Shown here: positions 18,768 to 29,400 of the stretch, in pieces
How the letters are laid out: the number at the start of each line of letters is the position of its first letter
How positions within the stretch are numbered: position 1 is the first letter of the stretch
From: Gemmata massiliana
GTDB taxonomy: Bacteria; Planctomycetota; Planctomycetia; Gemmatales; Gemmataceae
DNA: 64,000 nt
Reading direction: 5' to 3'
Assembly (NCBI GenBank): GCA_000531095.1
Contig: HG799470.1
Coordinates: 254,536 to 318,535 of the forward strand
Notes under the pieces: generated by a model
What the model was told of the DNA's origin: nothing
What the model saw: the letters and a program-made list of their open reading frames with translations, nothing else
Database searches by the model: none
Made by a program: the position numbers and the translations under genes

Positions 18768-21700
18768 CTACCTCCCCAGCGCGTGAATCGTGTTGTGGAT
18801 CGTGCCCGTAACCGCCCGCCCGTCCGTGCCTTTCACGCGGTACTTGATCTCCATGCCCCACGTTGGGGCGATGTCGGGGATGTCGAGGTGAACCGTTTTC
18901 CCGTCCGGGGAGACGGTCGCCTTCGAGACAGCGAGCGGTTTTTCGTCGATGTGTTTGGAACCGTACTGCTGGCTCCGCTTCAGCCCCCACACCTTCACTG
19001 CGTAGTTCTTCGCGTCCACCGCGCTCTTTGCGTCGAGCGCGTCGGTGAACGTGAGTTCGACGCCGCCCGACTTGGCCTTCAGACCGACGGGTAAGTCGGC
19101 CGGCTTTCCGGTGTAGCGGACGCGGTAGAACCCGCCCGGTTGCGTCTGGTTCCCGGCCCACGCGAACATCCCACAGACATAGAGGTGCCCGTCGGTCGGG
19201 TGGAACCGGGGCCGCATGATCCCGGTGGGGGACATCGGGAGCGGGAGCGCGCACATCCCGCCCTGGGCCTGCCCGTTGATGGTCTCGTGCGGCACGACGA
19301 AGATCTTCCCGTTCCCGTAGGAGGTGTTTAGCAGCGCGCCCTTCAACGGCCCCCATGTGTTGGATGGCACCCAGATCAGCTCCGCGGGCGAGCGGTCGAA
19401 CTCGTTGGTGATCCAACACAGCGGTTGTTTCATCGCGGAGTCGGACGTGTCGGTGACGTCGGTGTAGCCCCACATGTTGCCGTAGAACCCGCCCTTCGTG
19501 ACGAGATTGATGCGGTTCTTCGGGGTCCAGAACCCTTCCTGATCGGTCACGAAGAACGTCCCGTCCGGGTTGAGGCAGACGCCGTTCGCGGCGCGGAACC
19601 CGGTTGCGAGGATCTCCGTTTTCGCGCCGTCCTTGCTCACCTTCAGCAGCGTGCCGTGGTGCGGGACGAGGGCCGGGAGCGCGTGCCGGCCGCTCTTCGC
19701 GTAGTAGAAGTTCCCTTCGGCGTCGGTCTGGAGCCCCATCGCGAACTCGTGGAAGTGCTCCGTGACTTGGTGGTCGCTATTGAAGCACTCGTAGAAGTCG
19801 GTTTCGCCGTCGCCGTTGAGATCGTGCAGCTTCACGATCTGGTCGCGGCAACACACGAAGACGGCCCCGTCCCGGATCTTCAGCCCGAGCGGTTGGAACA
19901 ACCCGGACGCAATCCGCTGCCATGTCAGCCCATTCGCGAGGTTATTCAGCCCGGACACAAGCCACACATCGCCGTCCCACGAACAGACAACGAGTCGCTT
20001 ACCGTCTGGGGTGAAGTCGAACCCGGTGAGTCGGAGTTGTGCGTTCCACGGATTTCGATTCGGCAAACCGAACGTATCGACGGCGAACGGGCCGTCGTCC
20101 TTGCCGACCGTGACGGGGGCTTTGAGCGCGTCGGGCCAGTGCTTCGGTCCGCCGTGCGTAAGTGGTTCGAGCGCACGCGGTGCAGGGGAGTTTTTGGCGA
20201 ATGCCTTCAGTGCGGCGGCCTCTCCCTTCGTGATGAGTACCTTCACGCGCACCGGAGTCGCGTTTGCGGGAACGCGGAGCACAGTGAATCCGTCGCGCTC
20301 TTCGAGGGTGACGCGGTCGTTACCGATCACTGCCGCGGCTATGCGAGTCGGCGCAATACGCGAGAGTAACTCGCGCGATGATTTCCCGATTTCGAGTGTG
20401 CGCGTGAAGAGAACATCTGCCGGCTTCTTCGGATCGAGTTCCGCCCCGGACAGTTCCAGCACCGGAGCGTCGCCCACAGTGTAGGAGACGATAGTCTGAT
20501 CGCCGTAGTGGTACACCCCGCGGAACTTCGCCCATTCCTTGGGGAGCGGGCCGTAGGGCCGCTTATCGCGCCCGAGTGGGCGCGGGTCTTTGAAGCTCCC
20601 CGTCGTAGGTTCGGCCCAGCCGGGACCGACCGGGTTCGTGATCCGCACTTCGCCGGTGAGTTTCGGATGGATCTGGTGCAGGCCGTTGAAGTGGATCCCG
20701 TTCCAGTCGATGAACCCCTCACCGGTCCACGCCGCGGCGAACCGCATCAGGTCGTGATCGAACAGCGCCCAGCGCGTCCCGCGCGACACGCCGCCGGTGC
20801 CGGTGTCGAGCCGAACAGCGATCCCCTTGTACGCGATGTTGGGACCGGTTCCGCCCACCTCGTAGGTGTTCATCAGGCTCGGGCCGTAGTCCATCATCAC
20901 CCACGGTTCAACAGTGACCGCGGCCGGGCCGTGGGTCGTGCCCTTCGGGAGCGCGGTGAGGTACACGGCATCAATCTTCGTGTACTGCGTCGAGTTGTGC
21001 GGCTTGAGGTAGGTTTCGCGCAGGTAGTGAATGAGGTCGTACTTTTGCCGGGGGACCATCCAGGTTTGAGGGGCCATGAGGCCGTAGCCGCGTGTGAGCG
21101 TCTGGTACAGGCTGTACGGGTCGCTCCCGTTCTTGAAGACGTGCGCCACGAACTTGGGTGACGTCGGGAGCGACCCGGGCTGATCCTTCGTCCCGTGGCA
21201 GTTCGCGCACACGCGGGCGTAGATCGCCTCCCCGCGGCGCAGCGTTTTGTCGTCCCACGCGCGAATGAGGCCGGCGTGGTCGATGTCCTGCTCGTACTCC
21301 GGGATCACGAGCGTGGTCACGGCCGGGCGCAGTTCTCGGGTCCGTGGCGGCCCGCCTTCGGACACTTCGATGAGGTACTTGGCGAGGTCGAGGAACTGTT
21401 GCCGGTCCGAGAGCAGGTTGGCCAACCCTTCGGGCATCAGCGATTTGGCGCTCGCAGTTCGTTTTTCGATCTCGGCTTTCGGAACCGCGATCATTTTTCC
21501 GTTCGCAGCCGGATCAGTCAGCGTGAGCGTATCGGGCGTTTCGGCAGTGACCAACCCGGTAATCGTTCGGTCGTCCTTCGTGGTGACGACGACCGTTTCG
21601 TACCCCTTTTTGAGTACCTTCGAGGGCGTCAGAACGGACTCGATGAGGTACTCGGCGGTCACTTCTTTGCCGGCCTTCGCGAGGTCCGGGCCGAGGGTCG

Positions 21701-21917
21701 TGCCGGCTTCGCTGTCGTGGCACTTGACGCACGTGAGAAACTGCTGGAAGAACAGGGCGGCCCCGCGCCCGGCGTCGCCGCGCTCGCGCGCTGATTTCGC
21801 GAGTGCGCCGATCGGTTCCTGGGTCAGTTGCTGCTGGAGTGTCGGTGGATCGGCGGAACGAACCGGGGCGATGATGAAGCTCATCAGGAGAATCGCGTGC
21901 AAGGTACGAACGAGCAT
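18768..21917 (-). CDS. PVC-type haem-binding cytochrome c / beta-propeller dehydrogenase-like protein
   Basis: A 1049-residue secreted protein. After the leader (VRTLHAILLMSFIIAPVRS) comes a Planctomycetes-Verrucomicrobia haem-binding domain with CVKCHD (residues 63-68) and the following TLGPDLAKAGKEVTAEYLIE. A second c-type haem site, CANCHG, lies near residue 240. A ~380-residue region of mixed strands follows, then a sorbosone-dehydrogenase/PQQ-like six-bladed propeller (LTGFDFTPDGKRLVVCSWDG, LFQPLGLKIRDGAVFVCCRD, NGVCLNPDGTFFVTDQEG), and a short Ig-like tail. It probably oxidises sugars or polyols in the periplasm and passes electrons to the haems; this role is inferred. The ATG at 21917 is preferred to an upstream opening. 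Confidence 0.88.
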   Translation of the reverse strand: MLVRTLHAILLMSFIIAPVRSADPPTLQQQLTQEPIGALAKSARERGDAGRGAALFFQQFLTCVKCHDSEAGTTLGPDLAKAGKEVTAEYLIESVLTPSKVLKKGYETVVVTTKDDRTITGLVTAETPDTLTLTDPAANGKMIAVPKAEIEKRTASAKSLMPEGLANLLSDRQQFLDLAKYLIEVSEGGPPRTRELRPAVTTLVIPEYEQDIDHAGLIRAWDDKTLRRGEAIYARVCANCHGTKDQPGSLPTSPKFVAHVFKNGSDPYSLYQTLTRGYGLMAPQTWMVPRQKYDLIHYLRETYLKPHNSTQYTKIDAVYLTALPKGTTHGPAAVTVEPWVMMDYGPSLMNTYEVGGTGPNIAYKGIAVRLDTGTGGVSRGTRWALFDHDLMRFAAAWTGEGFIDWNGIHFNGLHQIHPKLTGEVRITNPVGPGWAEPTTGSFKDPRPLGRDKRPYGPLPKEWAKFRGVYHYGDQTIVSYTVGDAPVLELSGAELDPKKPADVLFTRTLEIGKSSRELLSRIAPTRIAAAVIGNDRVTLEERDGFTVLRVPANATPVRVKVLITKGEAAALKAFAKNSPAPRALEPLTHGGPKHWPDALKAPVTVGKDDGPFAVDTFGLPNRNPWNAQLRLTGFDFTPDGKRLVVCSWDGDVWLVSGLNNLANGLTWQRIASGLFQPLGLKIRDGAVFVCCRDQIVKLHDLNGDGETDFYECFNSDHQVTEHFHEFAMGLQTDAEGNFYYAKSGRHALPALVPHHGTLLKVSKDGAKTEILATGFRAANGVCLNPDGTFFVTDQEGFWTPKNRINLVTKGGFYGNMWGYTDVTDTSDSAMKQPLCWITNEFDRSPAELIWVPSNTWGPLKGALLNTSYGNGKIFVVPHETINGQAQGGMCALPLPMSPTGIMRPRFHPTDGHLYVCGMFAWAGNQTQPGGFYRVRYTGKPADLPVGLKAKSGGVELTFTDALDAKSAVDAKNYAVKVWGLKRSQQYGSKHIDEKPLAVSKATVSPDGKTVHLDIPDIAPTWGMEIKYRVKGTDGRAVTGTIHNTIHALGR

Positions 21918-22028
21918 TCCGCGCCCTCGGATCGGGTCGTACCCGCGTTCACGCGGCACAACCCACACAAATTACAGGTGAAATCCCAAATCTCGGATGG
22001 GCGTGAGGTTGTCCGCTAGCGAGTTCGG

Positions 22029-22559
22029 ATGAAGAATGACCTCAAGGATTGCGCACCCGCTACGGACGGCCCAATCTCGCCCGACCGGAGTGTACCCGTG
22101 CCAGCACTAGTCGTCAGTACCGTTGTTCGCGAGATTCTTGCCGGTGACATCAATTTGTCGGCCGACGAGGTCATCAAGAAGGCCAAGGCTCGCGGGCTAA
22201 CCGCTCCCGATTCGTCCATCCGGTACACCGCGCACAACATCAAGAGCGAGCTCAAGAAGAAGCTGGCGAAAGGAACGGCGCCCAAGGCGGTTCCGGCCGC
22301 GGCCCGCGCGACCAAGAGTGCGGCGCCTGCTCTGGTCCCCGTGCCCGAGGCTGTGGTCGTAGCGGTTCCTACCGTCGTAGCGCCACCCGCGTCCGATTTG
22401 GCCGGAGTGCTCGCGAACGTGGCCCTGGTGAACACGGTGGTGGGGGCGTGCGGCGGTGCGGAGTCGGCCCGGCAGGTGGCGGAAGCGGTTCGGGCGTGTG
22501 GGAGCGTCGAAGCGTTCCTTCAGCACGTCGAACTGGTCGCGGGCATTCGTGGAGCCTGA
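22029..22559 (+). CDS. Hypothetical protein with an Ala/Pro/Lys-rich linker
   Basis: A 176-residue protein. An N-terminal helical segment (VSTVVREILAGDINLSADEVIKKAKARG, here split) precedes SIRYTAHNIKSELKKKLAKG, which looks like a small nucleic-acid-binding or winged-helix fold. A low-complexity Ala/Pro/Val stretch (about 85-120) leads to a short helical C-terminal part (AESARQVAEAVRACGSVEAF). No family is recognised. Similar two-part proteins occur in planctomycetes. It is divergent from the large cytochrome gene. Confidence 0.65.
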   Translation: MKNDLKDCAPATDGPISPDRSVPVPALVVSTVVREILAGDINLSADEVIKKAKARGLTAPDSSIRYTAHNIKSELKKKLAKGTAPKAVPAAARATKSAAPALVPVPEAVVVAVPTVVAPPASDLAGVLANVALVNTVVGACGGAESARQVAEAVRACGSVEAFLQHVELVAGIRGA

Positions 22560-22749
22560 TGCGACTCCGATCGCCCGTTACAGAACTGATACGCTGTGAT
22601 CCCCGCGGGTCGAATCGTGGGGCCGCGGCCGAGTTCGCGCTCACCCACAGCCCAATTACCAAGTCATTAGGCACCAGGCGCATCGAGCGATGTGCAGTGG
22701 CGCGCCAGGAAATTCGATCAATTTATCTGATGCGTGAGTCGTGGCGAGC

Positions 22750-24165
22750 CTACGGTGCGGGGCGCGTACCCGAACCCGGCGTCGGTATCGTAGCGGGCGC
22801 GCGGGCTTGTTGTCGGTGTGCTTCGGCTTTGGGCCGGTCGCCCTTGCGCTGGTAGTGTTCGGCGAGGGCGCGGTGCGCGCGGGCGTTGTTGGGGTCGCGC
22901 TCGAGCGCGCGCTCGAGCCAGTACAGGGCCACGTTCTCGCGCCCGATCTCCAGGAACATCCCCCCGAGTTCGGCGTCGTTGTCCGCGGTCCCCGTCGGGC
23001 TGTCCGTGAGGTCTTTGAGGATGGCGTTGATGCGCGCGAGCGCGGCGCGCGTGCGGTCGTGCTCGGCGAGGGCGTCGGCGGCGTCCTGGGTGCGGCCCTG
23101 GAGCCGGAGCGCGGCGGCGAGTGCGAACAGGGCCTCGGTGTCGGCGGGGTCGGCGCGGAGCACGGCGCGGAGCCGGGGCTCGGCGCGCTCGGGCTGGTTC
23201 TCTTGGACGTCCAGGTTGGCGAGCGTGATGAGCAGCGGGGCGTCGGTGGGGAGTTCGGTAAGCGCGGGCTCCATGAGTTCGCGGGCCCGGGTGCCGTTGC
23301 CCCGGAGGTAGTGGTAGATTCCGAGCCTTGCCCGGACCCGCGGGTCGTCGGGCGCCTGGCGCTGGAGGTACTCGAGGTGGGGCTGCGCGTCGTCGGGCAT
23401 GCGGTCCTCGAGGTGCATCTCGGCGACCCGGAGCCGGGCGGGTAAGAGGTCCGGGTCGAGTTCGAGGGCGCGCGCGTAGTCGAGTTTGGCGGCCTTGGGG
23501 TTGTTGAGGCGCTCGAGGGTCCAGGCGCGCCAGTAGTGGGGCTTGGCGCTGGTGGGCCGGGCCTCGATCCACCGGCTCAGGCACCCATACGCCGGCTTGT
23601 ACCGGAGGCGGTGAATGTACGCGCGCGCGAGCGAATCGAGGATCATCGGTGATTCGGGGTGCTTCTGGTCAACGAGGCGGAACAGCGCGGGGGCCAGAGT
23701 ATCGATGTCACCGGCCTGGACCCGCATGAGGAGGAACTCGAGTTGGACCCCCTCTGTCGCGCCCTCTTGAAGTTCGAGGCATCGGTTGAGGTGCGTTTCG
23801 GCCCCGGGGAAATCGCCGGTGAGCCGGGCGGCGCGGGCCGCGAGTAGGTGGACCTCGGGGTTCCGGGGCCAGACCCGCAGGCAGAGCGCGAGCCGCTCGC
23901 GCGCCTCATCCGGGCGCTCGGCGCTGAGTGCGCCCTGAGCCGCGCGCCACTGGTAGTGCGCGTAGCCCCACAGCCCGGCGCCCGATCCTGCCAGTAGTAC
24001 CAGAAGGAACAGCGCGGTCAGAAACGGGTGGCGCCGGGCGCCATTCGCGGCGCGGAACGGGAATCGCGAAACCCGGCTCAGAAAGTGCCACGATCCGCTA
24101 CCGCGTTTGGCTTCTTGGACCGGGGCCGTGGCGAACAATGATTGGCAATCGGTAGCATCGGACAT
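22750..24165 (-). CDS. Membrane-anchored tetratricopeptide repeat protein
   Basis: A 471-residue protein with one N-terminal transmembrane helix (HPFLTALFLLVLLAGSGAGL) and then about ten TPR-like helical hairpins. Examples are AARLTGDFPGAETHLNRCLE, PKAAKLDYARALELDPDLLP and ENVALYWLERALERDPNNAR. It should act as a scaffold at the cytoplasmic membrane with the repeats outside. The ATG at 24165 is chosen because codons upstream encode poor sequence. It lies about 100 bases downstream of the lipoprotein gene on the same strand and may belong to the same unit with the DUF1559 gene at 25020-26030. Confidence 0.82.
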   Translation of the reverse strand: MSDATDCQSLFATAPVQEAKRGSGSWHFLSRVSRFPFRAANGARRHPFLTALFLLVLLAGSGAGLWGYAHYQWRAAQGALSAERPDEARERLALCLRVWPRNPEVHLLAARAARLTGDFPGAETHLNRCLELQEGATEGVQLEFLLMRVQAGDIDTLAPALFRLVDQKHPESPMILDSLARAYIHRLRYKPAYGCLSRWIEARPTSAKPHYWRAWTLERLNNPKAAKLDYARALELDPDLLPARLRVAEMHLEDRMPDDAQPHLEYLQRQAPDDPRVRARLGIYHYLRGNGTRARELMEPALTELPTDAPLLITLANLDVQENQPERAEPRLRAVLRADPADTEALFALAAALRLQGRTQDAADALAEHDRTRAALARINAILKDLTDSPTGTADNDAELGGMFLEIGRENVALYWLERALERDPNNARAHRALAEHYQRKGDRPKAEAHRQQARAPATIPTPGSGTRPAP

Positions 24166-24268
24166 GAGTGTATCACCGAGGCCGGTGCTCGGGGTTCGCG
24201 GGCACACGAGAACGTGACGTGTCGGCAACCTCGGTGACCCACGGTTCGGGCCACCGAGAACTGGATGC

Positions 24269-24820
24269 TTAATCTTTTAGTTCCAGCGTGATTTGCTGCG
24301 TGCCTTCTTTGAGATTCACTTTCAGCGTGGACTTGGTTTTGTCCGCGTAGGCCCGCGGGATCTTGACGTAGTGGCCGGGGTCGCCCTGGGGAGAGTCCTC
24401 ACCGGCTGGACTTTTCTCTTGCTTCCCGGCGCCTTTCACGCCCACGGGCGGGCCTTTGGTGACCGGGGGGGGGGCGCTACCGCCCTTACCGTACTTCGAG
24501 GACGCACCGCCGGGGCCGCCCGATGATTGCCCCATATACGTTTCTTTTTTAACGCTCGGGTTGAGTGATTCGGTATCGACCGTCACGGTCACGTCTCCGA
24601 TGGGTAAGTCGCTCGCCTCGAAGGTTCCGTCGGTGCGGAGCGCGGCGCTGTACACGCCCGAATCGGTGTGGAACGCCAGGTTCCCGCCGGTCACGGGCGC
24701 GCCCTTGTACGTCACCGTTCCGGACACTTTCGCCGGCGCGGTCTTCTGTGAGCAGCCGATCATCAGCCCGAGTGTCAGGAGAAAGAGAAGAGGTACGAAG
24801 ATTAAACGTCGCTTTGTCAT
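24269..24820 (-). CDS. Lipoprotein with a carboxypeptidase-regulatory/transthyretin-like domain
   Basis: A 183-residue lipoprotein with leader KRRLIFVPLLFLLTLGLMIGC (lipobox LMIGC). The mature part begins AKVSGTVTYKGAPVTGGNLAF, the first strands of a carboxypeptidase regulatory-like fold, and continues FEASDLPIGDVTVTVDTES. A Gly/Pro/Lys-rich low-complexity middle (about 100-145) precedes the final strands STLKVNLKEGTQQITLELK. Such lipoproteins sit beside DUF1559 genes across planctomycetes, and here it follows the DUF1559 gene by about 200 bases. Its partner and role are unknown. Confidence 0.83.
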   Translation of the reverse strand: MTKRRLIFVPLLFLLTLGLMIGCSQKTAPAKVSGTVTYKGAPVTGGNLAFHTDSGVYSAALRTDGTFEASDLPIGDVTVTVDTESLNPSVKKETYMGQSSGGPGGASSKYGKGGSAPPPVTKGPPVGVKGAGKQEKSPAGEDSPQGDPGHYVKIPRAYADKTKSTLKVNLKEGTQQITLELKD

Positions 24821-25019
24821 GGCGTGTGAACTCGGAAGAGGGTGAAGATGAACTTTTGCCCCTGAGTACGCAGAGGGGCGTGTAACCAGCAGTTGTGGGT
24901 CGGCCGCTGGTCGGATCGGATGAATTTGGTTGGGGAAGAAAGTGATTCCCACGCGGGGCGGCCCGGTGGGAATCTGCGAGTTCCGTTTGCGAGTCGCCGA
25001 TCCCGAACGATTCTTCTGC

Positions 25020-26030
25020 CTACCAGTTGCTGCCCAGCACTTGTCCGTCGTTGGGCATAATCGCGAAGGCCCACGTCGACTGCGAGACGCCCGAACTCAC
25101 GGACCGGACGCTGCCGTCCATCAGGAGGACGTTGATCCCACCGGAGGTGAACCCCTGAACGCGCCGCGGGTCGCACTGGTTCTTGTTCACGCCGAACTGC
25201 GGGAGCGTGATGTAGTTCTGCGGGTACCCACTGGGGAACCTCTCGGGCGACCCGAGGTCGAATCCGCCCGGGTAGTACGCCCACCACGCGGGGACGAATC
25301 GCACGTTCGGGTCGTTGCGCCCCGACATCTCGGCGAGGGGGTTGCAGTTTTGCCCGTCTTCGCACCACACTCGCTCAGTGTACCCGCTGCCGGTCGGGGC
25401 GCTCGGGTTCCCGCACACCGAGTACCACTCGAAGTAGCCGATCGTGTTGGACGTACCGTCCGGGAACGAGGCCGGGATGCGCGCCTTCCCGCCGAGTTGC
25501 CAGTCCTCGCCCCACCCGCCGCCGAACGCGTGCCAGTTCGGGGTGTAGCTCGTGGCCCCGCGCCCGTTACCGCTGACCCAGGTGCGCCCGTCGCCCGGGA
25601 GACTCGGGTCGCTCGGGGCCAGGAACGTCTTGATGATTGCGGTCGAGCGCCACGAGTTGCCCGCGGCGGTCCCGCCGGCGTTGATTTCCGAAGCTTTGTA
25701 GACGTTGTCCTGCTCGAGGTACGGGAGCAGGAAGTACTGTTGCGTTCCGAAGTGCGAGGGGTTGTAAGCCGCGCCCCAGTTCGGGTCGTTGCCGGTGGGG
25801 AAAGACCCGTGACAAGTGGGCAGTTTGCCCGCCGCGTCGTGGCAGGCGTGTAGCGCGATGCCGATCTGCTTGAGGTTGTTCTGACTCTTCATGCGGGCCG
25901 CGGCTTCGCGGACCTTTTGGACTGCTGGGAGCAGCAGACCGATCAAAATGGCGATGATCGCGATGACCACCAACAACTCAATGAGCGTAAAACCCTTACG
26001 CCCGGCCGGTCGGAAAGAATAGAGAGACAT
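25020..26030 (-). CDS. DUF1559 domain-containing pilin-like protein
   Basis: A 336-residue protein with pilin-type N-terminus [20 protein letters not shown], then [20 protein letters not shown] and the DUF1559 body. The terminal motif is [20 protein letters not shown], with Ser in the position usually held by His. The invariant Cys of the N-terminal segment is also Ser here (MKSQNN versus MKCxNN). The gene is preceded by a long A+T-rich region and probably heads a three-gene unit with the lipoprotein and TPR genes. Confidence 0.9.
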   Translation of the reverse strand: MSLYSFRPAGRKGFTLIELLVVIAIIAILIGLLLPAVQKVREAAARMKSQNNLKQIGIALHACHDAAGKLPTCHGSFPTGNDPNWGAAYNPSHFGTQQYFLLPYLEQDNVYKASEINAGGTAAGNSWRSTAIIKTFLAPSDPSLPGDGRTWVSGNGRGATSYTPNWHAFGGGWGEDWQLGGKARIPASFPDGTSNTIGYFEWYSVCGNPSAPTGSGYTERVWCEDGQNCNPLAEMSGRNDPNVRFVPAWWAYYPGGFDLGSPERFPSGYPQNYITLPQFGVNKNQCDPRRVQGFTSGGINVLLMDGSVRSVSSGVSQSTWAFAIMPNDGQVLGSNW

Positions 26031-26463
26031 TAAAGCACCCGCGGAGAATGGGAGAATCCCACGGAAGGAGAATGTGTCAATATTTCGTCAAAATTGCCAC
26101 TTTTGTCAACCCCAAAATCATATTTTGTGAGAGGTTTAAGGAGCAGCTTTCCGCGTATTGGCCGTGTTTTTCAGGTGTTTGTGTCGATTTTATAATTCGA
26201 CAATGGTTTTTGTTCTAATCGGCAATGAGTTGGCAATTTTTCTCTCATTGATTAGCATTTCTGGCGGCAAGGTTCGGCCGACGACTTAAATTGCCGTGGC
26301 GTATTTGGCCTGCACCCGGCGCTACCTCGGAGGTAGGAATTGGTTCTTCCGGCTCAAAAGAGTTCAATGTTCGGGATGGCGATTGTGTGGTCCGGTTGTT
26401 AGTTTCTATTTCGTAGCGATTGTTTTTAATTTATTTATCTAATATATTGGAAATAGTCCTGGC
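26031..26463. other. A+T-rich intergenic region between divergent genes
   Basis: 433 bases separate the DUF1559 gene (minus) and the membrane-TPR gene (plus). Two stretches, about 26080-26260 and 26395-26460, are strikingly A+T rich for this genome and probably hold the divergent promoters. I see no gene and no clear operator repeat. Confidence 0.5.
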
Positions 26464-29400
26464 ATGCTCTCCCAACTCTCTGTTTCTTCCCCCCGCGGGG
26501 AAGAACAAGGGCGGCCCTCCGTCGCCAGTTCGCGCTCCGCGCCCAAGCTCCCATTCGCTCTGGCGTTCATCGGCCTCTTCGGGGTGCTGTTGGCGTCGTT
26601 CCCCGGGCGGGACAGTGACATCTGGAGGCACCTGGTGGCCGGGCGCGAGTTCGTTTCGCGCCCGGGCACGATCGGCCCCGCGTGGCTCTACGACCTCGTG
26701 GTTTATGCGGTGTATTCGGTCGCGGGCGGCGGTGCGCTGGTGCTCGTAAAGGCCCTGGCTTCCGGGACGATCGCGCTCCTGATCTTTCAAATGAGTCGCG
26801 CACGCGGGGGGCGGTTGCTCCCGTTGGCGATCTCGGGTTTGGCCGTACTCGCGCTGGGGAGCCGGGTGCTGCTCCACCCCGCGACGTTCTCCGCGTTTTT
26901 CTTGACTGTTACGGTTTGGCTCTTGTTCCGCGACCCGCGCCCCGCGGACCGCCCGCGCGCGCGGTGTCCCGATTGGTACCTGGTCGCGTTGTTCGTGGTG
27001 TGGGGGAACGTCGACCAGAACGTTGTGATCGGACTGTGTGTCGTCGCCCTGATCGAGTTCGGGCGCCTGCTGGATGCACGGCCTTCGGGCGCGTTCGGGT
27101 CGGAGTTGGGGCGGATGGTTGCGAGAATCGCGGTTCTGGTCGTGGCCGCGTGTGCCGGCCCCGCGCACGTACACAACTTACAGGTGCCCGCCGAACTCAA
27201 GCGCGCCCTGGCCGCGCTACACGAAGAAGGCGGGGGCGGAGCTGTGAACTCACCGTTTACGCGAGAGTTCTTCGCCAGTTTCCGGGAAAGCCCCGTGGTA
27301 TTGTCTTATTTCCCCCTGTTGGGGCTGGGGCTGGTGTCGTTCCTGTTAAACCGCAAGGCGTGGCACTGGGCGTGGGTGCTGCCGTGGATCGGCTTGGCGC
27401 TCGTGAGCGGTATCCAGGTCCGGCTCGTGCCGTTTTTCGCGGTTGTTGCAGGCCCGGTTACGGCCTGGAACTTCGTCACGTACTTTACCGGGCGCGAGGC
27501 GCCGGCGCTGGTGCGCCCGCGGGTCCGGTTCGCCCTCCGCGGCCTCACGGTCGCACTGGCGGTCGGGTTCCTGGTGGCCGCTTGGCCGGGCTGGTTACAG
27601 GCGCCGCCGTTCGAGCCGCGCCGGTGGGCGGTGGAGCCACCGAGTGCCGTATTGGACGGTGCCGCGTTCCTCCGACGGGCGCACGCGAGCAACTTGTGGC
27701 CCCAGGAGTCGCGAACGCTTTACCTCTCTTCGGAAACTGCGTCGATGCTCGCCTGGTTCTGCCCCGAGGACCGCGGACTGCGCGACGAGGACGCGGTGAA
27801 GGAATTGTTGAAGACCGACGTGCCCGAGAAGGCCCGCCAGCAACTCCGTGCACTGGGGGTGTCGCGAGTCGTCGCGTTCGTGGCCGAAACCGACGGCTCG
27901 GCGCGCGAGGCACGCGCACGCCTCCTGGCCGACCCGGACGAGTGGCCGGTGCTGCACCTGACCGGGGGGCTCGTCGTGTTCGGCTGGCGCGATCCCGCTC
28001 GGGGGCGCGGGGCGGACCCGTATGAGGGCCGGGGGGTAGACTTCACCGGGCGCGCGTTCCGCCCGGGCGACGAGGATCGCGCGCCCGGCGCGCGACCGGC
28101 GGGCCGGCGCTGGTGGGACGCTTTCTGGAAACCGGCGCCCGCGTCCCGCCCCGCCGGACGGGACGAGGCGCTGGTGCTGCTCGAGAAGGCCGAGGCCATG
28201 CTCGGTTCGGCCCCCCAGCGCCACCTGAGTGTGTGGGCGCCCGGACAAATGGGCGGGCTCGTCGGAGCCGCGAGCGGGTGGAACACGCCTGCGGGCGCAC
28301 TCGACGCGACGATCCGCGGAGCGTTCGTCCGCCCGCCTCTCGTGCGAAACGCGCCGCCCCCGCAAGTTGCACAACTGGCGCTCGGATTCGAGCAACGGTT
28401 CGAGTACGACCGCGGGTCAGCGCCCGTCGGGATCCTGTACGCGGCGGCGCGGGCCGCGCGCCGCGCGGTCGCCGAGAACCCGAACGACGCGACCGCCTAT
28501 TTTGCCCTGGGGCGCATTTACGCCGCACTCGTGCGGATCACGTCCGAGCAAAGCTGGTCCGGGCGGATACCGGATATCGTGCGCCTCCGACAGATCCAGG
28601 CGAGCGCGGCCCTCAACCGGGCGGTTGCCCTGGACCCGAATCTGGCCGAAGCCCACATCGCGCTCGGGCAGTTGTACCTGACGATCAAGTACCTGGACTT
28701 GGCCGCCGACCACCTGCGTGCGTACCGGGACGTTCCGGTGAGCCGCGGCGGGCCGAAGAAGGGGGACCGCCGGGCGGCAGAACTTCTCGCCGAACTCGAT
28801 CGGCTGACCAAAGAAGTAGACGAACAGACGCGCGCGTTCGCCAACGAATCGGCCCGCTCCTCGGTGGGCGACCGGGCGATCATGGCCGACCGGCGCGGGC
28901 TGGCGGGCGCGGCCCGCGACCTGCTTCTAAAGTCCGACGTTTCGGCGTTCGGCACGCAGGGCATGGAACTGGAACTCAACCTGTTGTTGCGCACGGGGCG
29001 CCCGGAGGACGTGTTGGAGTGGATGGCGCCCGAACTGGAGGGTTCGCTCGGGGGCTTCACGTACCACTGGCTCCGCGCGCAATCGCACATTGCACTGGGC
29101 GACTACGCGGCGGCGGACACCGAACTGGGGGAGATCATCGAACCGGGGAGCCTGCTCGTCGTGCCGTCCCCGGTCGGGACCGAGGTCGCTGGTGTGGTCG
29201 GCAAGGCGCTCCTGGACGCTCAACCCAGCACGTCGTTCACCTCGCAGGTCGTGATGCGGGCGCTGAGCGAATTCGACCTCCGGACCCGGATGACACAGAT
29301 CGGACTGAAACTGAGCCAGGTGGCCGATATGTCGGTGCTCCGCGGGGTAATTGCGCTGGAAGCGGGAACGATCGACCGCGCCCGGGATTCCTTCCGCGCG

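Noticed and set aside
26682..28025. 447-residue frame within the membrane-TPR gene
   Set aside because: Arg/Gly-rich composition typical of the wrong phase; the overlapping frame has helices and TPRs.
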